From Pseudazoarcus sp963975885 (GTDB lineage: Bacteria > Pseudomonadota > Gammaproteobacteria > Burkholderiales > Rhodocyclaceae): a stretch of 64,000 nucleotides of DNA. The position numbers and the translations under genes are program-made. Positions 1 to 8,464 of the stretch are shown in pieces (positions within the stretch are counted from its first letter, which is position 1; each line of letters starts with the position of its first letter). The stretch is from the NCBI GenBank assembly GCA_963975885.1, contig CAXBIS010000011.1:1-64000 (forward strand). The letters run 5' to 3'. Under the pieces are notes generated by a model that was not told the DNA's origin, ran no database searches, and saw only the letters and a list, made by a program, of their open reading frames with translations.

Positions 1-1132
1 CGCCTACGGCAACTACCGTATCGGCGGCCTGGCGACCTCGTCGAACACGCCCAACGGCGTCGGCGATCTGGTCGTCGGCTCCACCGCCAACGCGCAACTG
101 ACCACGGCCGGCACGGACGGCAACACCTCGCGCATCGCCGGTGACACGATCACCGTGTCGAGCAGCCTCGGCTCCAAGGACATCACATATACGGCGGCTG
201 CCAGCGCCGAGGACATCGCCGCCAAGGTCAACCAGGCGGAGACCGGCGTGCGCGCGTCCGCACTGACCTCTTTCGTGCTCGGCGCGGACGACCTCAACGC
301 CGGCACGGACGGCTTCCAGCAGGACACCAGCTACACCTTCCTGATGGCCACCGAGACCACCACCGGCTCCGATCCCGATTCGTGGACCACGGTGTCGTTC
401 TCGATCGGCGGCAATGCCTCCGGTTCCGCCGTGACGACGTCGAGCCAGCTGAGCGCCGCCGTGCAGGCCTTCAACGATGTCTCGGGCCGTACCGGCTTCA
501 CTGCCAAGATCGTCGAGACCGACAACGGCCAGTACGGTATCCAGCTCACCAGTGAGTCGGGCAAGGATCTGCGCATCATGAATGACTCGTCGACCGCCGA
601 CATCACGCTTGAGGACACCAGCGTCATCGACGGCGACACCGCAACGGGCACCGCACTGGCCACGCTGACGGCCGGCGGCAGCACCAACACCTGGGCCGCC
701 GCCAACGCGACCTGGGTCACCGGCCAGGTGATCCTCGATTCTGACCGCTCGTTCTCGGTGACCGCGGCCAACGACGACATCCTGACCGCTGCGGGCACCG
801 CGGGTGGCCAGTTGCAGACCGTAGAGAATCTCGATGTGAGCACCGTCGAGGCGGCCAACCGCACGCTGGCGATGGTGGATTCGGCGATCGCCTCGGTGTC
901 GGGGCAGCGTGCCCGCTACGGCGCCCTGCAGTCGCGCTTCGAGAACACCATCTCCAACCTGCAAAGCACCTCCGAGAACCTGTCGGCCTCGCGCTCGCGT
1001 ATTCGCGACGCGGACTTCGCCGCCGAGACCGCCAACCTGACGCGGGCGCAGATCCTGCAACAGGCGGGCACGGCCATGCTCGCTCAGGCCAACCAGATCC
1101 CGCAGCGCGTGCTACAGTTGCTGCAGGGCTGA
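1..1132 (+). CDS. fliC: flagellin, first tandem copy (5' truncated by window edge)
   Basis: Filament subunit, exported through the flagellar type III apparatus. The reading frame is open from base 2 to the TGA at 1130-1132 (376 residues). The start lies before the window: the first visible residue aligns with residue 168 of the downstream flagellin, so about 167 N-terminal residues (the D0/D1 half) are missing and the intact protein would be about 543 aa. The C-terminal D1/D0 domain is typical: NLQSTSENLSASRSRIRDAD, then the AETANLTRAQILQQAG helix and an LLQG end. The central part is closely related to that of the second copy. Seen directly: tandem paralogy. Inferred: both are exported filament subunits. 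No visible base supports a frameshift. Confidence 0.95.
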   Translation, partial: AYGNYRIGGLATSSNTPNGVGDLVVGSTANAQLTTAGTDGNTSRIAGDTITVSSSLGSKDITYTAAASAEDIAAKVNQAETGVRASALTSFVLGADDLNAGTDGFQQDTSYTFLMATETTTGSDPDSWTTVSFSIGGNASGSAVTTSSQLSAAVQAFNDVSGRTGFTAKIVETDNGQYGIQLTSESGKDLRIMNDSSTADITLEDTSVIDGDTATGTALATLTAGGSTNTWAAANATWVTGQVILDSDRSFSVTAANDDILTAAGTAGGQLQTVENLDVSTVEAANRTLAMVDSAIASVSGQRARYGALQSRFENTISNLQSTSENLSASRSRIRDADFAAETANLTRAQILQQAGTAMLAQANQIPQRVLQLLQG

Positions 1133-1160
1133 TCGCAAAGCGGCGTCCTGCCGCCCGGTC

Positions 1161-1194
1161 GAACGGGGCCCGTCGGGCCCCGTTCGCATTTCAA
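1161..1194 (+). terminator. intrinsic-type terminator after first flagellin gene
   Basis: A perfect 11-bp stem (1161-1171 with 1175-1185) closes a 3-nt loop and is followed by a short T-containing tail. It lies 28 nt past the stop of the first flagellin gene and before the sigma28 promoter of the second, so the two flagellins are probably separate transcripts. Confidence 0.75.
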
Positions 1195-1209
1195 AACGTC
1201 GAACAGGCC

Positions 1210-1236
1210 TAAAGTTCTCCGCCAATTTTCCGTTAA
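1210..1236 (+). promoter_or_regulatory. sigma28 (FliA) promoter of second flagellin gene
   Basis: TAAAGTTC begins at 1210. Exactly 15 nt after TAAA comes TCCGTTAA (1229-1236), which matches 6 of 8 bases of the FliA -10 consensus GCCGATAA. TAAA-N15-GCCGATAA is the established sigma28 geometry. The flagellin ATG is at 1333, which leaves a leader of roughly 85-90 nt. FliA is encoded in this window at 42124-42882. Confidence 0.85.
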
Positions 1237-1332
1237 TGGATTCAAGAGCGCCAAAGACTCGATCCCAGAGCCTCCTTCTGGACTGCGCGGCGCCCTTACC
1301 AGCTATCGAGCCATCGAATCCAGGAGAACACC

Positions 1333-2967
1333 ATGGCACTGACCATCAACAGCAACATCGCCTCGCTGACCGCGCAGCGCAACCTCAATAATTCGGCGAA
1401 TTCGCTTAACACCTCGCTGCAGCGCCTGTCGTCGGGCCTGCGCATCAACAGCGCCAAGGACGACGCCGCCGGCCTCGCGATCTCGGAGCGCTTCACCACC
1501 CAGATTCGCGGTCTCGATCAGGCGCGCCGCAACGCCAACGACGGCATCTCGCTCGCGCAGACCGCGGAGAGCGCACTGCAGTCCTCCGGCGACATCCTGC
1601 AGCGTATCCGCGAACTGGCCGTGCAGTCGGCCAACGCCACCAACTCCTCGGGTGACCGCGCCGCGCTGAACGCCGAAGTGCAGCAGCTCACGCAGGAATT
1701 GCAGCGCATTTCGACCAACACCGAGTTCAACGGTCAGAAACTGCTCGACGGCTCCTTCACGTCGGCCAGCTTCCAGGTCGGCGCCAACGCCAACCAGACC
1801 ATCACGGCAACGTCCGGCAACTTCCAGACCAACGCCTACGGCAACTACCGTATCGGCGGCCTGGCGACCTCGTCCGATACGCCTAACGGCGTCGGTGACC
1901 TGGTGGTCGGATCGACCGCCAACGGCCAGCTGGCGCAGGTCGGCACTGATGCCGACAACTCGGTGATCGTTGGCGACACCATCACGCTGCAAAGTGCCCT
2001 GGGCTCCAAGGACATCACCTACGAAGCCGGCTCCAGCGCCGAGCAGATCGCCGCCAAGATCAACCAGGCCGAAACCGGCGTGCGCGCGACCGGTATCACC
2101 CAGGTGGTGCTCGGTGCCGACGACGCCAACTCGGGTACCGCCGGCTTCCAGCAGGACACCAGCTACACCTTCCTTCTCGCGACCGAGACCGACAACGGCT
2201 CGAGCCCGGATTCGTGGACGACGGTTTCGTTCTCGATCGGCGGAACGGCTTCGGGTTCGGCCGCCAACCAGGCGAGCCAGCTCAACGCCGCCGTGCAGGC
2301 CTTCAACGACGTCGCTGGCAAGACCGGCTTCTCGGCCGAGATCGTCGAAACCGACAACGGCCAGTATGGCTTGCGGCTGACGAACGAGTCGGGCAAGGAT
2401 CTGCGCATCGTCAATGACTCGGAGAGCGGCAACGATGTCATCCTTGAGGATATCGCGGCACTCGACGGCGACGATGGCAACGACAGTACGCTCGCCGAGA
2501 CCCTGAGTGCAGCCGGCAATCTGAACGCCTGGACGGCGGGCAGCGGCGCCTGGGTCACCGGCCAGGTGATTCTCGACTCCGACCGCTCCTTCACGCTGAA
2601 GACGGGCCAAACCGACATCACGACGACTGCAGCCACTTTCGGTGCCGAACTTCAGGAAGTCGACAAGGTCGACGTCTCGACGTCCGAGGCCGCGACACGT
2701 ACGCTTGCCTTGGTGGATTCGGCTCTGTCGGCGGTCAATGCCCAACGCGCCCGCTACGGTGCCCTGCAGTCGCGCTTCGAGAGCACCATCTCGAACCTGC
2801 AGGCGACGTCCGAGAATCTGTCGGCCTCGCGCTCGAGGATTCGCGATGCGGACTTCGCGGCGGAGACGGCAAATCTCACGCGGGCACAGATCTTGCAGCA
2901 GGCGGGTATTGCCATGCTGGCACAGGCCAACGCCCTGCCACAGAATGCGCTGAGCTTGCTGAACTGA
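1333..2967 (+). CDS. fliC: flagellin, second tandem copy
   Basis: Complete 544-residue flagellin. An AGGAG ribosome-binding site lies just before the ATG. The N-terminal D0/D1 region (about 1-140) has the classic MALTINSN start, LSSGLRINSAKDDAAGLAI and NDGISLAQTAE. The C-terminal D1/D0 region (about 455-544) has ENLSASRSRIRDADFAAE and ends in SLLN. Between them is a long variable, surface-exposed segment rich in Thr, Ser, Asp and Gly. The protein is longer than the approximately 490 aa of many flagellins because of this insert. It is driven by its own sigma28 promoter, and flaG, fliD, fliS and fliT follow. Its central DNA is shared almost exactly in patches with the upstream copy, suggesting duplication plus gene conversion. 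Confidence 0.97.
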   Translation: MALTINSNIASLTAQRNLNNSANSLNTSLQRLSSGLRINSAKDDAAGLAISERFTTQIRGLDQARRNANDGISLAQTAESALQSSGDILQRIRELAVQSANATNSSGDRAALNAEVQQLTQELQRISTNTEFNGQKLLDGSFTSASFQVGANANQTITATSGNFQTNAYGNYRIGGLATSSDTPNGVGDLVVGSTANGQLAQVGTDADNSVIVGDTITLQSALGSKDITYEAGSSAEQIAAKINQAETGVRATGITQVVLGADDANSGTAGFQQDTSYTFLLATETDNGSSPDSWTTVSFSIGGTASGSAANQASQLNAAVQAFNDVAGKTGFSAEIVETDNGQYGLRLTNESGKDLRIVNDSESGNDVILEDIAALDGDDGNDSTLAETLSAAGNLNAWTAGSGAWVTGQVILDSDRSFTLKTGQTDITTTAATFGAELQEVDKVDVSTSEAATRTLALVDSALSAVNAQRARYGALQSRFESTISNLQATSENLSASRSRIRDADFAAETANLTRAQILQQAGIAMLAQANALPQNALSLLN

Positions 2968-2991
2968 TCGGGTTAATCTGATCCCTCGAAG

Positions 2992-3023
2992 GCGGCGCGG
3001 CGGCACGAGTGCAGCCGCGCCGC
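2992..3023 (+). terminator. GC-rich hairpin between fliC and flaG
   Basis: Perfect 10-bp GC-only inverted repeat (2992-3001 with 3014-3023, 12-nt loop) between the flagellin stop and flaG. It has no T-tract, so it may be an attenuator or an RNA-stabilising 3' structure that gives high flagellin and lower flaG-fliD expression, rather than a full terminator. Confidence 0.45.
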
Positions 3024-3045
3024 AAGACATTGGAGACATCCGGAG

Positions 3046-3438
3046 ATGAGCATCCAGTCTGCAACCTCAATCATCGCGAATTCGGCAGCTGCGCTTTCGG
3101 TACCGGCCAAGAGTGATTCGCAACAAGCCGCGGCGGCAAGTTCTGCCGCCGAAGACGGCAAGACGGTTACCGGACTGCAAGCCCCCCGGCAACCAACCAG
3201 TGTCCAGGAAACAAATAGTCAGGAACTCAGTGCAGCACTTGAGGAAGTCCAGAAAACGATTCGTCCCTTTGCGAGCGAGTTAAACTTTTCGCTCGAGGAG
3301 GACACCGGGCGGATGCTCGTCAAGATCGTCGACACGGAAACCGACGAGGTGATCCGCCAGATACCCTCGGAGGAACTGTTGCGGATATCCAAGGCGCTGG
3401 ACAAGCTTCAGGGACTGTTATTGAACAGCGAAGCCTGA
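3046..3438 (+). CDS. flaG: FlaG family flagellar protein
   Basis: 130 residues. The N-terminal 45 residues are low complexity (Ala/Ser/Gln). The conserved FlaG domain occupies about 50-125, with the LNFSLEEDTGRMLVKIVD core and the VIRQIPSEELLRI motif typical of the family. FlaG proteins influence filament length; the mechanism is not settled. ATG at 3046 with a GGAG-type ribosome-binding site (ccggag). It lies between fliC and fliD, its usual place in polar-flagellate proteobacteria. Confidence 0.92.
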   Translation: MSIQSATSIIANSAAALSVPAKSDSQQAAAASSAAEDGKTVTGLQAPRQPTSVQETNSQELSAALEEVQKTIRPFASELNFSLEEDTGRMLVKIVDTETDEVIRQIPSEELLRISKALDKLQGLLLNSEA

Positions 3439-3460
3439 TCATCAGGCGGAGGTCGTCACA

Positions 3461-4867
3461 ATGGCGTTGACAGCGAACGGAGTCGGATCGGGACTCGACA
3501 TCAACGGGATCCTCGAGCAGTTGATGGCGGTCGAGCAACGGCCGCTGCAGCAACTCAACGTCAAGGAAGCGAGCTATCAGTCGCAGCTTTCCGCCTTCGG
3601 CCAGGTCAAGTCGGTTCTGAGCACCTTTCAGAATGCGGCAAACGCGCTCAACAGCGCCGACCGATTTGCGGCGATGCGGGCCACCAGCAGCGACTCGAGC
3701 GCGTTTTCGGCGACGGCGGAGACTTCCGCTGCAAAGGGCAGCTATTCGTTCGAAGTCGAGCAGATCGCCCAAGGCCAGCGCATCGTCACCAATGACACCA
3801 CCGAGCCCTCGGTGGGGCCGGGCAGCCTCACGATCAACTTCGGCAGCTACGACTACGACACCGAAGGGCTCGCGACTGCCTTCAACCAAACCAGCTCGGT
3901 GTCCGTGGAACTCGAAGAGGGCGGCACGCTCGAGGATCTGCGCGACGCGATCAATGCATCCGGCGCCGGGGTGCGTGCCAGTGTCGTCGACAACGGCACG
4001 GCCAAGCAACTCGTCATCGCCGGCAGCGAAGAAGGTGCGGACGCCGCCTTCACACTCGAGGGCACGGGCGGGCTGACCGATTTCAGTTACGACGCAACCG
4101 ACGAGGTGGGCAGTTCGCTCACCTCTCTCGAAGTCGCGCAGGACGCGATCGTCCGCCTCGACGGCATCACCTTGACGCGCGGCAGCAACACCATCACGAA
4201 TGCCATCGAAGGCGTCACGATCAACCTGCTCGCCCCCTCCGACGGCAAAGGCAAATTGACCGTGGCAAACGACCGCGCGGGAGCAAGGTCCGCCATCGAC
4301 GCCTTCGTCAAAGCCTATAACGAGATCAACACGACGCTGCGCGGACTGACTGCCTACAATACCGAGAACGGTCAGGCTGCGGCCCTGACGGGGGATGCCA
4401 CGGCGCGCAGCTTGCAGGGGCAGTTGCGCAACATCCTGGGCGCTGTCACTCAACGCACCGAGGGAGTCGGCTCGCTGTCGGAACTCGGAATTTCGTTCCA
4501 GCGCGACGGCTCGCTGGCCGTCAACAGCGCGACACTGGACGCCAAGCTCAACGACCCGGACGCCGACGTCGGCGGATTTTTCGCCGGCAGCGAAGGCGTT
4601 CAGGGTTTCGCCGCGAGCCTGTCCGCGCGACTCGACGGCTATCTCGGCAGCGGCGGCGTACTCGACAGCCGGCAGGACGGCATCAACGACTCGATCAGTG
4701 GCCTGGACCGGCAGCGCGAAACCCTCGCGCGCCGACTCGAACAGATCGAGACACGCTATCGTCAGCAGTTCACCGCGCTCGACTCAATGATCTCGAGCAT
4801 GCAACAGACGAGCACCTTCCTCTCGCAGCAGCTCGCCAATCTGCCGTCGATCACCCGCAACACTTAA
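3461..4867 (+). CDS. fliD: flagellar filament cap protein FliD
   Basis: 468 residues. FliD (HAP2) forms the pentameric cap that promotes flagellin polymerisation at the filament tip. The N-terminal FliD_N domain (about 10-105) begins with GVGSGLDINGILEQLMAVE, a signature of the family. The C-terminal FliD_C domain (about 225-450) is largely helical and ends in a heptad-like stretch (DSMISSMQQTSTFLSQQLAN) used in cap assembly. Length is normal. ATG at 3461 with GGAGG upstream. It precedes its likely chaperone genes fliS and fliT and is probably co-transcribed with flaG. Confidence 0.96.
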   Translation: MALTANGVGSGLDINGILEQLMAVEQRPLQQLNVKEASYQSQLSAFGQVKSVLSTFQNAANALNSADRFAAMRATSSDSSAFSATAETSAAKGSYSFEVEQIAQGQRIVTNDTTEPSVGPGSLTINFGSYDYDTEGLATAFNQTSSVSVELEEGGTLEDLRDAINASGAGVRASVVDNGTAKQLVIAGSEEGADAAFTLEGTGGLTDFSYDATDEVGSSLTSLEVAQDAIVRLDGITLTRGSNTITNAIEGVTINLLAPSDGKGKLTVANDRAGARSAIDAFVKAYNEINTTLRGLTAYNTENGQAAALTGDATARSLQGQLRNILGAVTQRTEGVGSLSELGISFQRDGSLAVNSATLDAKLNDPDADVGGFFAGSEGVQGFAASLSARLDGYLGSGGVLDSRQDGINDSISGLDRQRETLARRLEQIETRYRQQFTALDSMISSMQQTSTFLSQQLANLPSITRNT

Positions 4868-4884
4868 GCCGACAGGAGCATCAC

Positions 4885-5298
4885 ATGTTCGGTAGCACGA
4901 CCAATCGCGCATCCGCCTACTCCCGCGTCGGGGTCGAGACCGGTGTATCCACCGCCGATCCGCATCGGCTCATCCTGATGCTCTACGACGGCGCAATCCT
5001 GTCGATCACGTCCGCAATTGCAGCGCTGGACCGCAAGGACGTTCCCGCCAAGGGCGCATCGCTGTCAAAGGCCATCGAGATCATCTCGAACGGACTCGAC
5101 GCCAGCCTGGACCACGAGGCCGGTGGCGAACTGTCGCTGCGCCTGTCCGCGCTGTACGAATACATGACCGACCGCCTGATCCGCGCCAACCTTCACAACG
5201 ACCGCGAAGCCCTGGATGAGGTTCTGAATCTGCTCAGCGGCTTGCGCGAGAGTTGGCAGGCGATCGGGCCGGAGGTCGCCCGGGGAGACGGCTCATGA
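4885..5298 (+). CDS. fliS: flagellar export chaperone FliS
   Basis: 137 residues, a small all-helical FliS protein that holds the flagellin C-terminal helix and prevents premature polymerisation in the cytosol. Recognisable features are the early YSRVGVETGVSTADPHRLILMLYDGA stretch (family signature around residues 12-37) and the C-terminal helix with LRESWQAI. AGGAG sits just upstream of the ATG. The stop overlaps the fliT start as ATGA, indicating translational coupling. Confidence 0.96.
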   Translation: MFGSTTNRASAYSRVGVETGVSTADPHRLILMLYDGAILSITSAIAALDRKDVPAKGASLSKAIEIISNGLDASLDHEAGGELSLRLSALYEYMTDRLIRANLHNDREALDEVLNLLSGLRESWQAIGPEVARGDGS

Positions 5299-5615
5299 AC
5301 GCATCTATCGACAGCCTTCAGCGGATGGCGGAAGTCTCGGAGCGCATGCTCGACGCAGCCGAGGCCGGCGACTGGGACCGACTGGTCGAACTCGAGCGCG
5401 AGATGAAACAGGCACGCGACCAGGCAGGCGTGGGCGCGACGCACGACGACGATGCGACGCTGCTCTACAAGGCCCGTCTGGTTGAGCGCATGCTGAGCAA
5501 CCAGCAGCGCATCCTGCGCCAGGTGCGCCCGTGGATGGACGAGACCCGCGAACTGCTCGCACATGGCTCACGGGACCGAGCCGTTCGAGCAGCCTACGGC
5601 GCCACCCGCTACTGA
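5295..5615 (+). CDS. fliT: FliT-like flagellar chaperone
   Basis: 106 residues, highly charged and predicted to be a helical hairpin (WDRLVELEREMKQARD, then VERMLSNQQRILRQVRPWMDE). FliT proteins are chaperones for FliD and can bind export ATPase components. The start chosen is the ATG at 5295, because it overlaps the fliS stop by 4 bp. An open frame extends upstream to 5253, but that part lies inside fliS. Assignment rests on size, helical character and position after fliS, since FliT sequences are poorly conserved. Confidence 0.8.
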   Translation: MNASIDSLQRMAEVSERMLDAAEAGDWDRLVELEREMKQARDQAGVGATHDDDATLLYKARLVERMLSNQQRILRQVRPWMDETRELLAHGSRDRAVRAAYGATRY

Positions 5616-5650
5616 TCCGCGCGGGGCACTGAGCACGCTGTGGAGGTCCC

Positions 5651-6787
5651 GTGATTCCCACCGATCTCGCCGCCCGCCTTCGCCTGCTCGCCGAGGCGAG
5701 CTTCTTCGACAGCGAGCCGCCGGTGCAGGGCACCGCGCGCGTGCGCGAGATCCAGGCGCGCCTGCCCCAGTTGCTGCCGGGGCAGCAATTCACTGCCCAG
5801 ATCACCCGGGCGCTGCCGGACAACACATTCCAGGCAATCGTCGCAGGGCGCGAATACACACTCGCCCTGAATCATCCGGCCAAGGCCGGAGACGCGCTTG
5901 AACTCGTGGTCACGCGCAATACGGCGAATGCGGTTTTCGCCCGTGTCGTTGGCGAGGGTGCGAGAACGCAGAACCCGGCAAATGTCGGCGTGGAAGTCGC
6001 TTCCCGCCCCAGCCTCAGCCCCACCGGACGCCTCATCAGCTTCCTGCTGACAGGTCAGCCAACCCCGCAGCCGACCACGCTTGCGGCCGGCCGGCCGCTG
6101 CTGCCGGCGCCACCAACGAACGGCGGCGCCGACCTCGCGCCCCTGCTGCGGCAAGCTCTCTCGCAAAGCGGGCTGTTCTACGAGGCCCACCAGGCCAAAT
6201 GGTTGTCCGGACGCACCGGCGCCGACGCGCTGCGTGCCGAGCCCCAGGGCCAACAGCCTGCGCTCGCACGCAACGAAACGGCCAGTGCGCCGCGCGTCGC
6301 ACCAACACCGATGAGTACCGCAACCAACTTCATCGGACGCGGTGGCGAAGCGCTCGCCGAACGCGCTGCAGAGGCCTCGCAGGCAGCAGCCCTGAGCCGG
6401 GGGCCCGTCGTCGCGGAGCGCCTGATGCCGGTCGTTCACCAGCAGCTCGATGCGATGGCGACCCAGCAATACCTGTTGCACGGTCAGGCATGGCCGGGGC
6501 AACGCTTCGAGTGGGAACTCGACGACCCGTATCGTGAAGGCGGAGAGGGTGATGCATCCGAAGGCCAGGACGGCTGGGACTCGACCCTGCGTCTGACCAT
6601 GCCCCGACTCGGCGCACTGGAGGCCCGACTGCATCTGACCTCGGCCGGCGTTGCGATCCGACTGGTGTCGGACGACGAAGCCACCGCCGCCGCGCTCGAA
6701 GCAGCGCGTGACCGGCTCGATGACGCCCTCTCCGCGGCCGACGTCCCGCTGACCGGATTCGTCGCAGAGGTGCGCGATGACGGATGA
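5651..6787 (+). CDS. second FliK-like hook-length-control-type protein
   Basis: 378 residues starting at GTG 5651, preceded by an excellent GGAGGT. The N-terminal part (about 1-105) is compact and beta-rich (LPGQQFTAQITRALPDNTFQAIVAG). The middle is Ala/Pro/Gln-rich linker. The C-terminal 95 residues (WDSTLRLTMPRLGALEARLHL and following) resemble the FliK substrate-switch (Flg_hook) domain. A canonical fliK is present at 16695-17948, so this is a paralogue. The downstream gene overlaps by 11 bp and encodes an FlhB C-domain homologue, the known partner type of FliK. Role inferred: export regulation linked to the filament block. Could instead be a minor length-control variant. Confidence 0.75.
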   Translation: MIPTDLAARLRLLAEASFFDSEPPVQGTARVREIQARLPQLLPGQQFTAQITRALPDNTFQAIVAGREYTLALNHPAKAGDALELVVTRNTANAVFARVVGEGARTQNPANVGVEVASRPSLSPTGRLISFLLTGQPTPQPTTLAAGRPLLPAPPTNGGADLAPLLRQALSQSGLFYEAHQAKWLSGRTGADALRAEPQGQQPALARNETASAPRVAPTPMSTATNFIGRGGEALAERAAEASQAAALSRGPVVAERLMPVVHQQLDAMATQQYLLHGQAWPGQRFEWELDDPYREGGEGDASEGQDGWDSTLRLTMPRLGALEARLHLTSAGVAIRLVSDDEATAAALEAARDRLDDALSAADVPLTGFVAEVRDDG

Positions 6788-7112
6788 GGACAAACCCAAT
6801 ACACGCGCCTCGGACGAAGCCGTCGCGCTCACCTATGCGTCCGGGGAGTCGGCCCCGCGGGTGGTCGCCAAGGGGCGCGGGCTGCTTGCCCAGGAGATCA
6901 TCGAGCGCGCTCGCGAGGCCGGCGTGTACGTTCATGAGTCGCCCGAACTCGTCAGCCTGCTCATGCAGGTCGACCTCGACGAGCGCATTCCCCCGCAACT
7001 CTATGTCGCGGTCGCCGAACTGCTCGCCTGGCTGTATTCGGTCGAGCGCGGCGACCCCAGTTCGCGCGCACGCTCCCCCCTGACCAGACCCGTCGATCCG
7101 CCCCCAAGCTGA
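6777..7112 (+). CDS. stand-alone FlhB C-terminal domain-like protein
   Basis: 111 residues. Residues about 13-95 align by eye with the cytoplasmic C-terminal domain of FlhB in this window: PRVVAKGRG matches APVVIAKGRG, and IPPQLYVAVAELLAWLY matches IPAALYTAVAEVMAYVY. It lacks the four membrane helices and the NPTH autocleavage site of real FlhB, so it begins after the cleavage point. Such FhlB-type proteins are known in flagellated bacteria and can substitute in part for the FlhB C-terminal fragment. The start overlaps the end of the FliK-like gene by 11 bp. Pairing an FlhB_C-like with a FliK-like protein suggests a joint role in the substrate-specificity switch. Confidence 0.85.
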   Translation: MTDEDKPNTRASDEAVALTYASGESAPRVVAKGRGLLAQEIIERAREAGVYVHESPELVSLLMQVDLDERIPPQLYVAVAELLAWLYSVERGDPSSRARSPLTRPVDPPPS

Positions 7113-7169
7113 ACGCGCGCCGTGTTATAAGTGGTCCCACAACCCCTCGAACCGCGCCCTCACGCACGC

Positions 7170-7976
7170 ATGGCCGAACACCAAGAAGCCACCATCCACA
7201 CCGGTCTGCTCAAGCCCGAGCACTTTCCCGACCATCTGCTCCACGATTTGGGCGAGATCCTGCTGACGCTGCGTCGCATGAAGCAACAGCGCGTGCTGCT
7301 CAACGCACATATCGACGCTGGAAACTATCGCTTCGTCAGCGCCGTGCTCGACTGCGGGCCGCGCGGCCTGGTGCTTGATGTCAGCCCCGACGAGTGGCTC
7401 AACACCCAGGCCATAGCCAGCAACTTCCTGACCTGTTCGGCCCAGCTCGACGGAGTGCGCATACAGTTTGACCTGCGCGATGTCTCCAGCGTCACCTGGG
7501 ACGAGCTGCCGGCGCTGTTCGCCACGCTGCCCGAGTCCATTCTGCGGCTGCAGCGACGCGAAGCTTTCCGCATGTCGGTCCCGATGAACAATCCGGTGGT
7601 GTGTCAGGTCACCGTGTATCCGCAAGATTGCGGCGACAACGGCGAAGCTGCCGGCGCGTCCCCTGCAGCACGGGTCGTGCGCCCTCGCGTTGCCGACGTC
7701 AGCATGGACGGAATCGCACTGGTATTCGAAGCCGACACGCTGGAACTGGCCGTCGGCATGGAACTCACCGACTGCCTGATTTCCCTGCCCGACAGCGACA
7801 GCGCGAAGGTTCGCCTGAAGGTACGCAACCTGCACCAGACGACCAATCCCCATGGCGTCCGGAACGTGCGCGCCGGCTGCGAGATCATCGACATGCCGTC
7901 GCGCTTCACCAACCAGATCCAGCGCTACATCTTCAAGATCGAACGCGAGCGCCGGTTGCTCGAAAGCCCCGACTGA
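7170..7976 (+). CDS. ycgR: YcgR-like PilZ c-di-GMP flagellar brake protein
   Basis: 268 residues. N-terminal YcgR domain (about 20-120) followed by a PilZ domain (about 130-250). The c-di-GMP binding signature is visible: RREAFR (the RxxxR motif) at the domain junction, and DVSMDGIALVF (the D/NxSxxG motif). On binding c-di-GMP, YcgR proteins interact with the rotor/stator and slow rotation. The ATG at 7170 is chosen because the protein then begins just before the conserved region; an upstream GTG at 7131 is in frame but has no better ribosome-binding site. It faces fliE, with a shared terminator between them. Confidence 0.9.
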   Translation: MAEHQEATIHTGLLKPEHFPDHLLHDLGEILLTLRRMKQQRVLLNAHIDAGNYRFVSAVLDCGPRGLVLDVSPDEWLNTQAIASNFLTCSAQLDGVRIQFDLRDVSSVTWDELPALFATLPESILRLQRREAFRMSVPMNNPVVCQVTVYPQDCGDNGEAAGASPAARVVRPRVADVSMDGIALVFEADTLELAVGMELTDCLISLPDSDSAKVRLKVRNLHQTTNPHGVRNVRAGCEIIDMPSRFTNQIQRYIFKIERERRLLESPD

Positions 7977-7995
7977 ACCTCACCCACCGGGCAAC

Positions 7996-8022
7996 AAAAA
8001 AGCCGCTCGAGGCGGCCTTTTT
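7996..8022. terminator. bidirectional terminator between ycgR and fliE
   Basis: Stem GCCGC/GCGGC (8002-8006 with 8012-8016) is flanked by an A-run on the left (7996-8001) and a T-run on the right. It can terminate transcription from both converging genes (ycgR on +, fliE on -). Confidence 0.85.
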
Positions 8023-8045
8023 GATGCCCGGCGCGCGATGGCGCC

Positions 8046-8366
8046 TCACATCGGCATGTTCATGATGTCCTGATAGGCGGACACGAGGCGGTTACGCACC
8101 TGCACCATCTGCTGGAACGACAGGCTCGCCTTCTGCAGATTGACCATCACGTCCTGGAGTTCGACATCCGGATTACCGGCGGTGAATTCCTTGGTCATGT
8201 TGCGCGCTTCGGCCGAGGCGGAACTGACGTCCTTGAGTGCGGACTGCAGCACCTGAGCGAAGTCGACCCCGCCCTCCCCCGCAGCGGGCTGGACCGGTTT
8301 GGCAGCGGCCGACTGAGACGTGGCTCGCAGTTCGCCGATGAGTTGTTCGATGCCGCGCGTATCCAT
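8046..8366 (-). CDS. fliE: flagellar hook-basal body adaptor FliE
   Basis: 106 residues. FliE joins the MS ring/export gate to the proximal rod. The conserved C-terminal half is clear: FTAGNPDVELQDVMVNLQKA and the terminal LVSAYQDIMNMPM, near-universal in FliE. ATG at 8366 preceded by TAGGAG. Unlike the fliEFGHIJ operon of Pseudomonas, here fliE is split from fliF and points the other way, with its own sigma54 promoter. Confidence 0.97.
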   Translation of the reverse strand: MDTRGIEQLIGELRATSQSAAAKPVQPAAGEGGVDFAQVLQSALKDVSSASAEARNMTKEFTAGNPDVELQDVMVNLQKASLSFQQMVQVRNRLVSAYQDIMNMPM

Positions 8367-8412
8367 GGACTCCTACCTCGCAAAACACGTTTGCGCAGTG
8401 ACAGTCTAGCAG

Positions 8413-8428
8413 AGCAATCGGCGTGCCA
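8413..8428 (-). promoter_or_regulatory. sigma54 promoter of fliE
   Basis: On the minus strand the sequence reads TGGCAC-GCCGA-TTGCT, a perfect -24/-12 RpoN promoter (GG at 8426-8427, GC at 8414-8415). The predicted start is near 8400, giving a leader of about 35 nt to the fliE ATG. The adjacent gene fleR encodes a sigma54 activator, the likely regulator. Confidence 0.92.
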
Positions 8429-8464
8429 AAAGTTCAACTTCCGCCAACGCAACCGCCTGAGGAA

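Noticed and set aside
1139..1153. GCGGC-GTCCT-GCCGC after the first flagellin as a fifth copy of the flagellar palindrome
   Set aside because: The arms lack the A/T inner pair and the spacing is two bases shorter; it lies at a 3' end, not before a start codon.
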